Source: Dioscorea cayenensis subsp. rotundata (lineage: Eukaryota > Streptophyta > Magnoliopsida > Dioscoreales > Dioscoreaceae). Taken from it: a stretch of 64,000 nt of DNA. The notes beneath the pieces were generated by a model that did no database searches, was not told where the DNA came from, and saw nothing but the letters and a program-made list of their open reading frames with translations. Within the stretch, counting starts at the first letter, position 1, and the number at the start of each line of letters is the position of its first letter. The stretch covers positions 29,139,016 through 29,203,015 of the forward strand of contig NC_052475.1 of assembly GCF_009730915.1 (NCBI RefSeq), written 5' to 3'. Below, one piece after another: positions 36,353 through 47,266 of the stretch. Position numbers and translations under genes: made by a program.

Positions 36353-37308
36353 TAAGGATATTTTATATTTTTCAGGATCACTTTTCCATTTAGATATTTG
36401 ATGTTTGAAATCTAAGTGTGGAAATTGTATTGAATTCATTTTATTATGTGTTCTTTTATATTGTGATATAAAATATTATAGATTTTAACAAATGACGTGA
36501 TGAAAAAATGATATTAAAATATTCATGACGAATGGTAAATGGGTCACAAAATAATTATGTCATATTTTCATTTAGCAAACATCACGAAATGTTAAATATT
36601 AATAAATATTTGGTGAGTCTATAAATGCCACCTATTTGAGTGACGAATACACTAATGTTACGATCAATTTCACATTTAGAATATTTTATGACATTATTTT
36701 ATGAAAATTAGTGGCAAAAAATTACGCCACCTTTTCATGTGACGTTCATGTTTTTGTCATAAATAGATGGAAATTTTACCTCGTATTTCTTGATGATGTA
36801 AGTTATCTAGTGACATTATTTTTAAATAATCGGTGATAAAAAAAATTATGTCACTAATTTGGGTGACAGTCATCTTTCCGTTATGAATTGTTGAATATTT
36901 TCTCATATTGCGTGACAATTCATGACAACTTGTGACATGGTTTATTTAATAATAGGTGACGAAATATACGTCATCTATTAGTGTGACAAGATAAATTTTG
37001 GCATTAATAGTTGAATATTCAACTCATATTTTATGACGATCAATGATTTTTTGTGACACCTTATAATATGTTTTATGACAAAAATAAATGTCACAAAAAC
37101 ATAGCTATAATGTGACATTTGTATATGTCGTCACGTAAATTTTAGCATTTGGTGACGACAATGTGCATATCGTCATAGTATATCTTTAGCTATGGTGCAA
37201 AGGTGACGATCATTGTAACGGGGTGTTTAATGTCATCAAATTTATACATGACGAGAATTTCTCATTTTGTGACACTAAATGGTGCGCCATTAATCATCAA
37301 ATTTGTTG
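36353..37308. mobile_element. Remnant of a CACTA-like element end
   Basis: Roughly 950 bp carrying a dozen or more GTGACG/GTGACA motifs, in the way CACTA subterminal regions repeat short words. It ends in CAAATTTGTTGTAGT directly before NCS1-like sequence, the same terminal word as the 9069-13713 element but lacking the last G. I see no opposite end, so it is truncated. Confidence 0.6.
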
Positions 37309-37505
37309 TAGTTCCGAGCTTTGTCCATAAACTTGGGATATTGAAAACTTTGCCAGAGGCTTTGATTTTCATATACAATGTAGGGTGGTTCTTTGGGTTC
37401 TTCATGGGTGCTTACTTGTATGGGATATTGTCCCTTCGTTTGGGTCCTAAGTTTAGGGTTGGTGTTCCCTCATCATCGTCTTTTTTGCATGATCCACTTT
37501 TCTGA
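37309..37505 (+). pseudogene. NCS1 C-terminal fragment, copy C
   Basis: Encodes [18 protein letters not shown]...[24 protein letters not shown]...HDPLF, nearly identical to the last 65 residues of copy B, with the same stop. The upstream part is replaced by the CACTA-like end. No start codon belongs to it, so it is a fragment. Confidence 0.92.
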
Positions 37506-38060
37506 AGGGAAAACAACTTTACAAGTGTTGATAAATGAATGGAAGTAGTAAAGTAACAGTTAGGATCCATTTTGTGCTTTGTAGTGGTATACTTTCACCA
37601 GCAAAACCTTTCTCCGCAAAGTCTTTCCCTATAAAGTGTTTTCTTGTAAAATTACATTACAATGTTTGTTGTGTTTCTAGAAAATTGTAATCTAAACGCA
37701 TGCAAAGTTAATTCATCTGTGTAAACAGGCTTTCCAAACAAAGTTATGGTTATTGTAAATTTTGCCCTTATTAGTTATTTTAGTAAAACAAAGCCTATAA
37801 TTTTTTTTTCTGTCAATAAAGTCATATGTGAGCGGTCAACTATTTAATTATTTTAAAAATTATTTATATTAATGATTATTTAATTAATCATCTAACAACA
37901 AATTCAAAGATTAATTAAAAATATATATTTTTTAAAATTTTAATATTAAATTAATTTGTTATCTTAAAAATCTTGTTATGGAAACAATTTTTAATTAAAA
38001 AACTAATCTTTAACATAATTTAATATTTTTTTATTATTTCATTAATTTTTTATTATGAAA
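37506..38060. repeat. 3' flank of NCS1 copy C, repeat of 32520-33060
   Basis: Continues the copy C match downstream of the stop (AAACAACTTTACAAGTGTTG onward). Confidence 0.9.
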
Positions 38061-40421
38061 AGAGAAATCTTTTAAATAGAAAAAAAACTTCATTTGAGTA
38101 ATTTGGTTATTCAACAAATAACACTACATTACATCTCACGATGTAATCTCTTTCACACCCCCTCCCATAAGAATCACTTTTACTGGTCAAAGGGAAAGTG
38201 ATAACATTTTGAGCATTACTTTATGCACTTGGTTTATAAACAAAACGGATGAAGATGATTCACATCTGTTACTTTCCCTCTTACTAAACGGGCTCTTTTA
38301 GAGTATTTGCTTGGTTTAATTTAGAATATTATAAAAATGGTACCCTTGTAGCCCCACCATGTTCTTGACTCCAAATGTTCGTTTGATACGCAAAATTTTG
38401 AGGTAAAGGACAACACAACTTCTCTTGTCTCTCGTTTGATTTGTAAAGAGGTTGGGAGTACAACACAAGGTAAAGTCAGCACAAGTAGGCAAAATTTTTG
38501 TACCACAAAAACCTCGGTACAAAAAAATTATAATGGTACAACACAACTAAAAAACTAGACTACCCTTAATAAACATTAAAAATTACAATCATGTATTCCA
38601 CATCCAACGACGCTCAAGTCCCCGATCTTTTACCTCCTTTCTCTTCCTTCGCCGACACCCTTTCTCATCTTCATAGTATGATCTTCTACTCCCTCGATCT
38701 CTCTTTCTTCCTCATTTTATCCTATTTTCCTTTCTTCTTATTTTTTTGCTCCCTCGTTTCTCTAAAATTTTAGGACCTCTTTCAAATTTTAGGATTTCCC
38801 GAGACTCTCCCAAAAAAGAGATTGATTATGAAATCACGCTGAAAAGATACACGTTGTTGAGATTATAGGTTTAATTATATTTATGACTGATTTATAATTA
38901 TTTTGCCATATTTTATAGTTTATTGATGGTATTTGTGTTTTTATTTTAATTTGAATAATATATAATTTTTTTAATACAATAGGTTGTATTTTTTTTTTAT
39001 CTAAATTTATATTTGATTTCTATGTAATATGAATAAAAGTGAGAATTATCTTGATCGATATCTTAAAATTAAAATTTTAAATCATAAAACTTAACATAAT
39101 TTGTTTTTATATTTATATCCAAAAATTGAAAATTTAAATTGTATTATATATATTTTTCATGTTGATGCACATAATATAAAACAATTTTTTAATAAAAATA
39201 TTTATGAAAATTTATTGTTTGGTTCCATGATATTTTACAAATTAATTTTTATATTTAAAGTCTATTTTTTGGCAACTCAAAAATTCTTACAAATTAGTAC
39301 AAATTTATAATTTTAAAAAATCATATTTACAAATTTTATTATTTATTTTATTCACATTTTTAAATTTGTTTATATAGTAAAAACAATGTGAAATTAATTT
39401 TTTGAAACCTCATTTTCTTTAAATTAGTGTATATAATATAAAAATATAATTATGATTTAATAAGATTATTAATTATAAATTAGGTTTTATGGATTATAGA
39501 TTTTAGTATATTTAATAAGATTATAGAGTAACAAATTTTATTGTTTAGTGGATTCACATATTAACCGAATTTATCATGTATGTTTAGTAATAAAATATAT
39601 TTTTTCTATATTTCAAAAATTTAAAAAATACAATTATGATTTAATAAGTTGATTAATTATACAAAATTTAGTTAGGTTAATATTGATATTGTAAAAAAAT
39701 TTGAAATTTACTTGTAAAATTGTTTATTCTAAAACAAATATATATGAGATACTATAAAGGGTATTAGAAGTAATTTTACAATTTGTCTAGTACTCGTAGA
39801 AATCAAACAAAGAATAGTACAAAACTTTTTTTATGATGTCCATAAAGATCAAACAAGATACAATATAAGTAATTGTGTTGTATCACAATTACTTGTTTTG
39901 TTCTGTACTACTTGTGCTGCATTTAGTTAGACATCAAACACACCACAAGGGAACAACTGTGGTTGGGCCATTTCCAGTACTGCCTTTTCAATTCAATCCA
40001 GTATAAATTGGGATGCTGATGATAGATATTATAACATCATATCATCATATATTAAATTGGGATTTTATCTGTTGTGATAAGATATATTTTATATCTTATA
40101 AATTTGCTATCTTCCCGTTTGTATTTAAAAATAAGTTTGGCATTGTCAGTTAGGTAAATCTTAAATTTAGTTAAAATCGAAGTTGAAGTATTATAATATA
40201 TCATTATGATGAGATGAAACTTGGTAGTTGTGATAAATTTGATTATTGGCTTTTACTGTTGAACCACAATATTCCATTTTATGCCTGTAAACTTGGGATA
40301 TTGAAAAAGCATTGCTAAAGGTCCTTTTGTGCTCTTCTTCTCATGGGTTGTTGCACGCCCCGGATGCTGTCCATTTGTGATTTTTTTTTTGCTAAGAAAA
40401 ACATAGATAAAGACGAAGTAC
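38061..40421. other. AT-rich DNA with a weak inverted pair and a small NCS1 relic
   Basis: Words such as TACTTGTGCTG and GTTGTGTTGTA occur in opposite orientation near 38440-38550 and 39860-39950, hinting at an old TIR element around 38.3-39.96 kb; I cannot set its ends. At 38591 there is a GC-richer open frame (MYSTSNDAQVPDLLPPFSSF) with no family I know. About 75 bp near 40284 resembles the NCS1 end (AAACTTGGGATATTGAAAA), a likely fourth relic. Confidence 0.4.
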
Positions 40422-41870
40422 TGTTAAGTCTGATGACGTGGATTGGCATTATATGACAAGCCAAATGGTGACATGGCATGGGGATGATGATGTGGCTAGA
40501 AATGACTCATAAAAAAAATGGTGATTAGGATGATGATGTGGCAAAGGATGAGGTCATGACTTGTGATGAAGATCAAGGTGGAGATTTTATGAATATCAAG
40601 GTTGAATATTTTATTTACTAGATATTCCTCTCAATACAATCATGTGATGATAAACTATTTTTGGAAAGTGCATTAAGACTATAGGATCTTTTCAAAAAAG
40701 GTAAGTTTTATTTTAGGTATGATTGTCTATCCTTGGTAAGATCCGGGATGACAATCCATATCTTTGATAGAGCTTCTTTTAGAAAGATCTATTTGAAGAG
40801 AGAGGAATATTCTATCATTGGCAAGTATTCAAGATTATGAAGATTGTATGAAGCTATTAGAAGACACAAGTTAAACTTGATATGAAGACACAAAGATTTA
40901 GTTTGGTGTAAAACTATTTGAAGACACAAACTAAATAAAGTAAGGACAAGCTAAGGAGATCATCAAAACCATATTTAGCATTATTAATTGAAAAAAGATC
41001 TAAGAGCTATCTATGGGTGGAACTATTTATGGAGACTAGTCATGTGTGGAGATTGTTTGAAGATTGCATGAGATATGATTAGAGGTTTGGAGATCCAAGC
41101 ATGGATGATTGGAGATCATGCTTGAAGATATTGAAGGCTAAACTTGGATGAAGATGAGATCAAGTTTAGTAACAATATTTTATGTGCCAAAAGAAGATCA
41201 TTTGGAAGACCAAACTTGGGCCAAGTTTGGAAAGAAGATCGAGAGATCTTCGGTGGCTATCTTTGGTGAGATGGTCATGTGTGCCTTGGTGGGCACGTCC
41301 CTCGGGAGAGGGAGACCTTCTGAAGTAACGTGAGAAAAGAAGCATCTGCAGACAGGAGGAACTCGGGTCGAGTCAACTGCTATGAGGCGGACCGAAAGAA
41401 CCGGGAGGTTGAAGGTTACAGATTCGGGTGCATCTGGCTAGAACTCAGTCATGTTCAGTAAGGTGGGTCATGTTGTAACTGGGTGTTGCAACATCTAACT
41501 TTGGAAAGTGTCCAAGTTAGGAAGCCGCGGAGAATTCTAAAAGAGGTAACTTTATTAGACATCGGTGCGTCTATATAAGATTTCTTGCTTGAAGATTTAG
41601 GATGAGCCAAACAGTGAGAGACTCTTCAGTGGGAGTTGAGAGTGTGGCCGTCGAGCAATCTTGAGAGGATATTTTTTGTTTTGAGAAAGTGAGTGAGTGT
41701 TGTACTCCTTGTTATTATACCTCTTTTAGTGGATTGTTTCTCCGGGTCTGGCCCCCCAGATGTAGGCAAGGTTGTGCCGAACCGGGTTACTAATTTGCTT
41801 ATCTCCTTTATCTTGTTTTGATTGTGTGTGAGTGTTTGATCTTTGAGTGAGTTTTTGAGTGAACTTAACA
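40422..41870 (+). mobile_element. Copia-type 5' LTR
   Basis: Begins TGTTAAGT and ends ACTTAACA, a short inverted pair typical of LTR borders (1449 bp). About 27 bp later comes TAATATCAGAGCG, a changed form of the TGGTATCAGAGC primer site for initiator tRNA-Met. A gag start follows. No matching 3' LTR is in the window. Confidence 0.78.
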
Positions 41871-41971
41871 CATCACACCCCCACCAGAACCATCAAGTAA
41901 TATCAGAGCGTTGGTCGTCAGTGTGTGCTTTGGTGTAAAGGCCGGTGAGATCCAAGCAAGAAGTTCTGAAG

Positions 41972-42088
41972 ATGGCAGCAAGAGAAGGAGTATCGGTGAC
42001 TCGATCACCTTTACTCAAAGGTTCCAACTACCCATATTGGAAAGCACAGATGAGGGCGTTCATCAAATCCCTTGATGAAATCCCTTGA
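41972..42088 (+). pseudogene. N terminus of copia gag
   Basis: ATG 41972 opens MAAREGVSVTRSPLLKGSNYPYWKAQMRAFIKSLDE, the known start of many plant copia gag proteins (NYPYWK...M). It stops after 38 residues at a short local duplication of ATCCCTTGATGAA. The rest of gag and all of pol are missing. Confidence 0.78.
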
Positions 42089-42137
42089 TGAAAGCCCATG
42101 ATGCAACTTAAAAAACCCTAAATTGTTAAGTTGCAGA

Positions 42138-42699
42138 TAGGGGTGGTAAAAATTCGGGTCTGGACAAAACCGGGTCCGGACAACTATTAATATAAATAGA
42201 AAAACTTGTGTCTGGACCCGGCCCGGTTTTAAATCCGGACAAACTTGGCATGTCCAAACCCGGTTTATTTTAAAACCGGGTTGTCCGGATGTCCAAATTT
42301 GTCCGAATTCTATAAGCTATTTTTAAGTTCGCTCAAATATTAAATTATACAAAAATAATTTAATTCACATTAAATGCAAAAAAAAACATCAATAATCCAA
42401 AACTCAACTCAAATTATAGAAAAATGTAAGTCTTAATAGAAAAAACAATATATGTTTAAAGTTTTTAGAAGAATGAGCTTAAAACAAATGGGCCTAAGGT
42501 TGTGGGCTTTTAAAGTTTTAGGGGTTAAAAGGGCCCGGTTGTTCGAATTTCTATGTCCGGACCCGGCCCGGATTTAAATCCGGACAACCAAGCCATGTCC
42601 GGACCCGTCCCGCATTTACAAACCTTATGTCCAAACCCTTTTTATTCCGGGCCGGACAAAACCGGGCTGGCGGGTCCGGATAGATTATTGCCACCCCTA
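42138..42699. mobile_element. hAT-like MITE
   Basis: Ends TAGGGGTGGTAAAAAT and ATTATTGCCACCCCTA, interior rich in GTCCGGAC/CCGGGT-type words in both orientations. Flanking 8-mers GTTGCAGA and GTTGTTGA agree at six positions, consistent with an old 8-bp target duplication. A related partial end (TATTATTGCCATCCCTA) lies at 42926-42945. Confidence 0.65.
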
Positions 42700-42759
42700 G
42701 TTGTTGAACATATTAGTATATATATGTATATATATGTATATATATTTTAGTAATTTTAA

Positions 42760-42946
42760 TTTTGTGTCGGGTACGGGTACGGGGTCGGGTATTAGAATTC
42801 CTATACCCGCACCTACACCCGTTTCATACAAGTCAAATTTTGCCCGAAATCCGACCCAAAACCCAGTCAAATCGGATTTTACCTGTCAAACTCGAGTCGA
42901 ATAGGGTCGGGTCGGGTCAAATTTAGATATTATTGCCATCCCTAAA
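42760..42946. mobile_element. Partial MITE related to the preceding one
   Basis: GGGTCGGGT-type words and a right end ATTGCCATCCCTA resemble the 42138-42699 element, but the left end is not identifiable. Confidence 0.45.
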
Positions 42947-42947
42947 C

Positions 42948-44073
42948 GGATTCATCTCGCCTGGTTCTGGAACCAGGCGAGTCCCTGGTCCTCCAATACG
43001 GTGCTGACACAAGTCTCCACCATAAGCTGCCACGTGGCCACGTGGCCCATGAGAAAAGAGAGAAAACACCCATCTAGCTTATCTTTGACGGTGATGGTAA
43101 AAAATGAGAAAAATCACATTTTTTTTCTTCTCTTTTCTCTCTTTTCCTATAACCTCTTTTGTTTGTTATTTCTTTTCTTCTTTGCTTTTTATCTCTTCTT
43201 CCTCTGTTTTAAAATTTTCAAAATCTAACAGAGAGAGAAAGAGAGATAAGTTTTGGGATCAAGGTAGATTTCTGTTTTGATATTTAGAACCATCTGAGTC
43301 TCTCTCTCCATATTTGCTCTCATGACTCTAAGTGCGTGATTTGTGTTTGGATTTTTGTTATTAAATATGATTTTTTTTTTCTCTTTTAATGATTTGTAGA
43401 GATTGTTGAAGATGGCTGATGGATTGAACTTCAAGGATTTTGTTGCTTTCTTGTCCTCTTTTAGTCTGTTAGCCTCACCACCTTACAAGATGGAGTGTAT
43501 GTAAATTTGTTGGTTGATTGGCCCTGAAAATATATTCAGGGTTGAGGTTCAAGTTTATGTTATTTGAACCCATGGCTTATGCAATTACCCAACTCTTTTC
43601 TTCTTTGAGTGAAGAAAAATGCCAAATGAATGTACAAGCTGTCTCTCTTGTATGCTTTGTGTCTTTAATAAGGAATGTTCTCTGTTTTATATCTTGTAAA
43701 TTGATTATTTATAGAAATGTATTGTTGACAAAATACTGCCAAATGCATGTACAAATTCATCTGAAATTCACAATGCAAAATAAATCAAAATATGAGGATG
43801 AAAATGCACAAAATTTGAAGTTCATAATACAACAGATAAATTAAAACAATAGAAGTAATGTTAGTAATGCAAAACCCTTTCCAACCCTCTCCAAGCCTGA
43901 GACAGCCCATCAAAGTGTTTTTTTTTTCTAACTTTTCACTGTCACCGTCAAAAGAAGAATTGGATTCTCATGGGCCATGTGGCCACGTGGCAGCTTCTGG
44001 TGGAGACTTGTGTCAGCATCGTATTGGAGGACCAGGGAACTCGCCTGGTTCCGGAACCAGGCAAGATGAGTCC
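42948..44073. mobile_element. Foldback element with G-box-bearing inverted arms
   Basis: Arms of about 107 bp, 42948-43054 and 43967-44073, are inverted copies (GGATTCATCT / GGACTCATCT at the tips). Each arm holds a 22-bp hairpin (CGCCTGGTTC, two-base loop, GAACCAGGCG at 42958-42979) and CACGTG words (43031-43036, 43039-43044). The 0.9-kb interior has a TC/GA-rich stretch and short frames without a known domain. No clear target duplication, so the superfamily is open. Confidence 0.75.
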
Positions 44074-45250
44074 TTTTCGTTTCTATGGTTTGCCTTTTTG
44101 CACACAGTTGTGCATTATTTATGTCGGGTGTATTTTTTTATTTAATAAATAATAGCTTGCTTAATTTAATTTCAAAATTTTAGAAGATAAATCTGAATCT
44201 CTGATGCAGTGAATTAAATTGTAATGAAATGCTAAAAGCCTCAAAAAGTCACAGTTCATTAGCATTGGCTCATATTAGTATAAAATATTTAAATTTTTTT
44301 GAATTTATGTCCGTGCCCTTAAAATGCAGTTTTAGTAATAACTTTTAATTATGGGTATAGATTTGCACCAAATCTCTTATCTTGTCATTAAGTGAAATCA
44401 CAATAGTAGATATTTAATTTTCGATCTCCATACATTCAATTTATAGCAGTTATTATATTTATAAAAAAAATTATAATGAAACTTTTTTACGGCTATGTAC
44501 ATTTATTTGTTATGGAAATTAGGGAAATCTCCCAATCAATTAATGCAATACACTATTTTTTTTTCTTCAAAACTCACTTTCCTTGTTTTGGTAGTATTCT
44601 TGCTTCATACAAAATGGACATTAATATAAATGAAAATGATATTACTTCCGATCAACAGTTCAACATATTTTTTTATTAAATTTAAATTAAAAATTTCTCC
44701 AATAATTTAATAATTATTAAATTTACTAGTAATCGAGGTAAAATATCATAATCTTCTAAAAATTATCTCCTAAATAATTATTTTTCAATAATTATCTACA
44801 AGAAAATTTTTTAAAACTACTTTTACACAGCAACCAAATGCAATATATGACATATGAGGATGATATTTGATGTTTTCAAAGTGATTGTTTGAAAAATCTG
44901 CAATTTACCCTGAAATGACTAATATTCTATAATAACATTTTATTATAATAAAAAACATGATTTATTACGTGAAAATCATCATTTGTCAGTCCAATATTCT
45001 CGAAAATAAAAATTATAATTAATATTTTTATTAGTAATAAAACCATATAATAACAAATTATTTTTTATTCACAAATTACTAATTGGTCTAAAAGATCGCA
45101 TACTTAAAAAAATAAATAAATAATATTGAACGCGAATCACCATTAATACCAAACTTTTTTCTTTAAATATAAAACATTATTTAATTTAGTTTTAATTCAA
45201 TTTTAAATAATTTCATAATTTCAAATTAATTAATTGAATTAGTTTGTGTA
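44074..45250. other. AT-rich DNA upstream of the PPR gene
   Basis: Very AT-rich, with only short frames. The proximal part must hold the PPR promoter. No element ends are recognised. Confidence 0.45.
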
Positions 45251-45311
45251 AAAATTGAATATTTTTTTTTTACCCCTCCTAAAAACATTTTCTCGCTTCG
45301 CCGTTGTAGTC

Positions 45312-46844
45312 ATGGCGGCGGCGGCGACGGCGACGAGTACGACGGCGACGGCGCTGCTCTCCATCTCGAATGCCTGCGAGTCCATGCTCAAACTCAAGCT
45401 TATCCATGCCCGCCTGATTCGCTTCGATCTTCACGATCACCGCATTCTCGCCAAGCTCTTCCGCTTCGCCGCTGTCTCCCCTGCCGGCAACCTCCGCTAC
45501 GCCACGCTCCTCTTCTCCTACCACCATTGCATCAGAAGCAACAGCACCACTGCGTTCTTCTACAATACCCTCATCCGGGGCTTCGCCAATTCCTCCGACC
45601 CCTCAAAGTCCTTCACCCTCTTCAATTCAATGCGCCGCCGTTCCATCTCTCCTGATCCTTTCTCCTTCACCTTCATCCTAAAAGCGCGCTCCCGGTGCCT
45701 CTCCAACATGGCCGGGGATGTCCAAGCTCAGGCGCTTAAGTTTGGATGCCTCGGTCCTCACCCTTCCCATGCTGACGTCCACAATGCTCTCATTCATCTC
45801 TACGCCTTGGCCGATCCTGCCTCTGCTCAGCAGGTGTTCGACGAAATGCCTGAACCAGATGTTGTCTCATGGTCCGGCTTACTTTCTGCTCATCTGAGAG
45901 TCTCTGATCTTGATAATGCGCGGAAAGTTTTTGATGGAATGCCTGAACGAGATGTTGTGTCTTGGACTGCCATGATTTCTGGTTACACTCGCGCTCAACG
46001 CGCGAAGGATGCTCTGAAGCTATTCCAGTTGATGCCAATGCAGCCAGACGAGGTCACCATGATTGCTGTCATCTCTGCTTGCACGTCCCTCGGTGACTTG
46101 GAAGCCGGTGAGGGTATTCGCCGCTACATCAATGACAAAGGTTTCGGTTGGATGGTCTCACTATGCAATGCACTGATTGACATGTACGCCAAGTGTGGGT
46201 GTCTCAAGAGTGCACGACAAGTGTTTGATGAAACGAAGAACAAGAGCTTGATCACTTGGAACTCAATGATCTCGGCCTATGCAGCGCACGGGGCAGCAGA
46301 TGCTGCCATTAAACTGTTTGATGAAATGTCTGCAGCTGGTGTGAAGCCAGATGGAGTTAGTTTTCTTGCAGTGCTTAGCGCGTGCACACATCAAGGCCTA
46401 GTAAGCGAAGGGCAGAGACTTTTTGCGGCAATGCCGGATAACCATGTGGCTGTCGGAGTGGAGCATTATGGTTGCATGGTGGATATGTTAGGCCGAGCAG
46501 GGCTATTGGAAGAGGCATACCAATTGATAGAGAGCATGCCAATGCCGAGCAATGATGTTATCTGGGGAGCATTGCTTGGTGCTTGTAATATCCATGGCAA
46601 TGTCAGGATTGCGGAAAAGGCAGTGGAGAAGGTAAAGCAATTGAAGAGTGGCAAAGGTGGTTACTATGTGATCTTGAGCAACATGTATGCAGCCTCTGGC
46701 CGGCGAGCTGAGGCCTCAAATATGAGGCAGAACATGGAGCAAATGGGGGCTCGAAAGACTCCGGGTGTCAGTAGTAGCTGGGCATCAACTCCCTGCCAGG
46801 ACATTGATCAAAGATTGTTTGATCTTCAAAGGAACATCAATTAA
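45312..46844 (+). CDS. PLS-class pentatricopeptide repeat protein with E motif, 3' end inside a copia LTR
   Basis: One exon, about 510 aa. An Ala/Thr-rich start (MAAAATATSTT) fits an organelle presequence. Repeats run through the protein: TTAFFYNTLIRGFANS, DVHNALIHLYAL, VVSWSGLLSAHLRV, VVSWTAMISGYTRA, VSLCNALIDMYAKCG, LITWNSMISAYAAHG, VSFLAVLSACTHQGLV, YGCMVDMLGRAG, and an E motif ending ARKTPGVSSSW. Such proteins bind single-stranded organelle RNA and usually act in C-to-U editing; no DYW domain is present. The last ten codons and stop come from the LTR that begins at 46816, so the native C terminus is replaced. The first ATG is 45312; the in-frame codon at 45255 is TTG. Confidence 0.92.
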   Translation: MAAAATATSTTATALLSISNACESMLKLKLIHARLIRFDLHDHRILAKLFRFAAVSPAGNLRYATLLFSYHHCIRSNSTTAFFYNTLIRGFANSSDPSKSFTLFNSMRRRSISPDPFSFTFILKARSRCLSNMAGDVQAQALKFGCLGPHPSHADVHNALIHLYALADPASAQQVFDEMPEPDVVSWSGLLSAHLRVSDLDNARKVFDGMPERDVVSWTAMISGYTRAQRAKDALKLFQLMPMQPDEVTMIAVISACTSLGDLEAGEGIRRYINDKGFGWMVSLCNALIDMYAKCGCLKSARQVFDETKNKSLITWNSMISAYAAHGAADAAIKLFDEMSAAGVKPDGVSFLAVLSACTHQGLVSEGQRLFAAMPDNHVAVGVEHYGCMVDMLGRAGLLEEAYQLIESMPMPSNDVIWGALLGACNIHGNVRIAEKAVEKVKQLKSGKGGYYVILSNMYAASGRRAEASNMRQNMEQMGARKTPGVSSSWASTPCQDIDQRLFDLQRNIN

Positions 46845-47083
46845 TCCATGGATGAATGGAAGAGAAGGAAGTGAAGAAAAGCTTGAGAGAAAATGGAACT
46901 CATTCATTGAATTGAATTGAATTATTACAGCTGTATATATAAAAGCATTGTAACTAACTTGATGACGTGGCTTATTACATGGATGCTAAGTCATCAACAA
47001 TCAACTATCTTAATTAAATTTAGAAAAATAAAAGAAACAGAGTTTTTAGCATATCTCCAAAAACTAAAAACCCATCTCTAACA
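46816..47083 (-). repeat. 3' LTR of the copia element
   Basis: 268 bp, beginning TGTTTGATC and ending CTAACA on the plus strand. The same sequence restarts at 51619 and is cut by the gap at 51775 after 157 bp. Confidence 0.88.
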
Positions 47084-47266
47084 TCCCCCCTCAAGTTGGA
47101 GGGTGTGAAGAAACTTGAGACACTCCCAACTAGGAAATTTGATGTTGATGTTGAGGTCTAGACAAATTTTTTGTAAAAACATCAGCTAGTTGTTGCTTGG
47201 ATGGTACATGTTGTAAAGAGATTAAACCTTTTTGTAATTGCTCTCTAACATAATGACAATCAATTT

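Noticed and set aside
45255..45311. Start of the PPR gene at 45255
   Set aside because: The codon is TTG; ATG 45312 opens a typical presequence.
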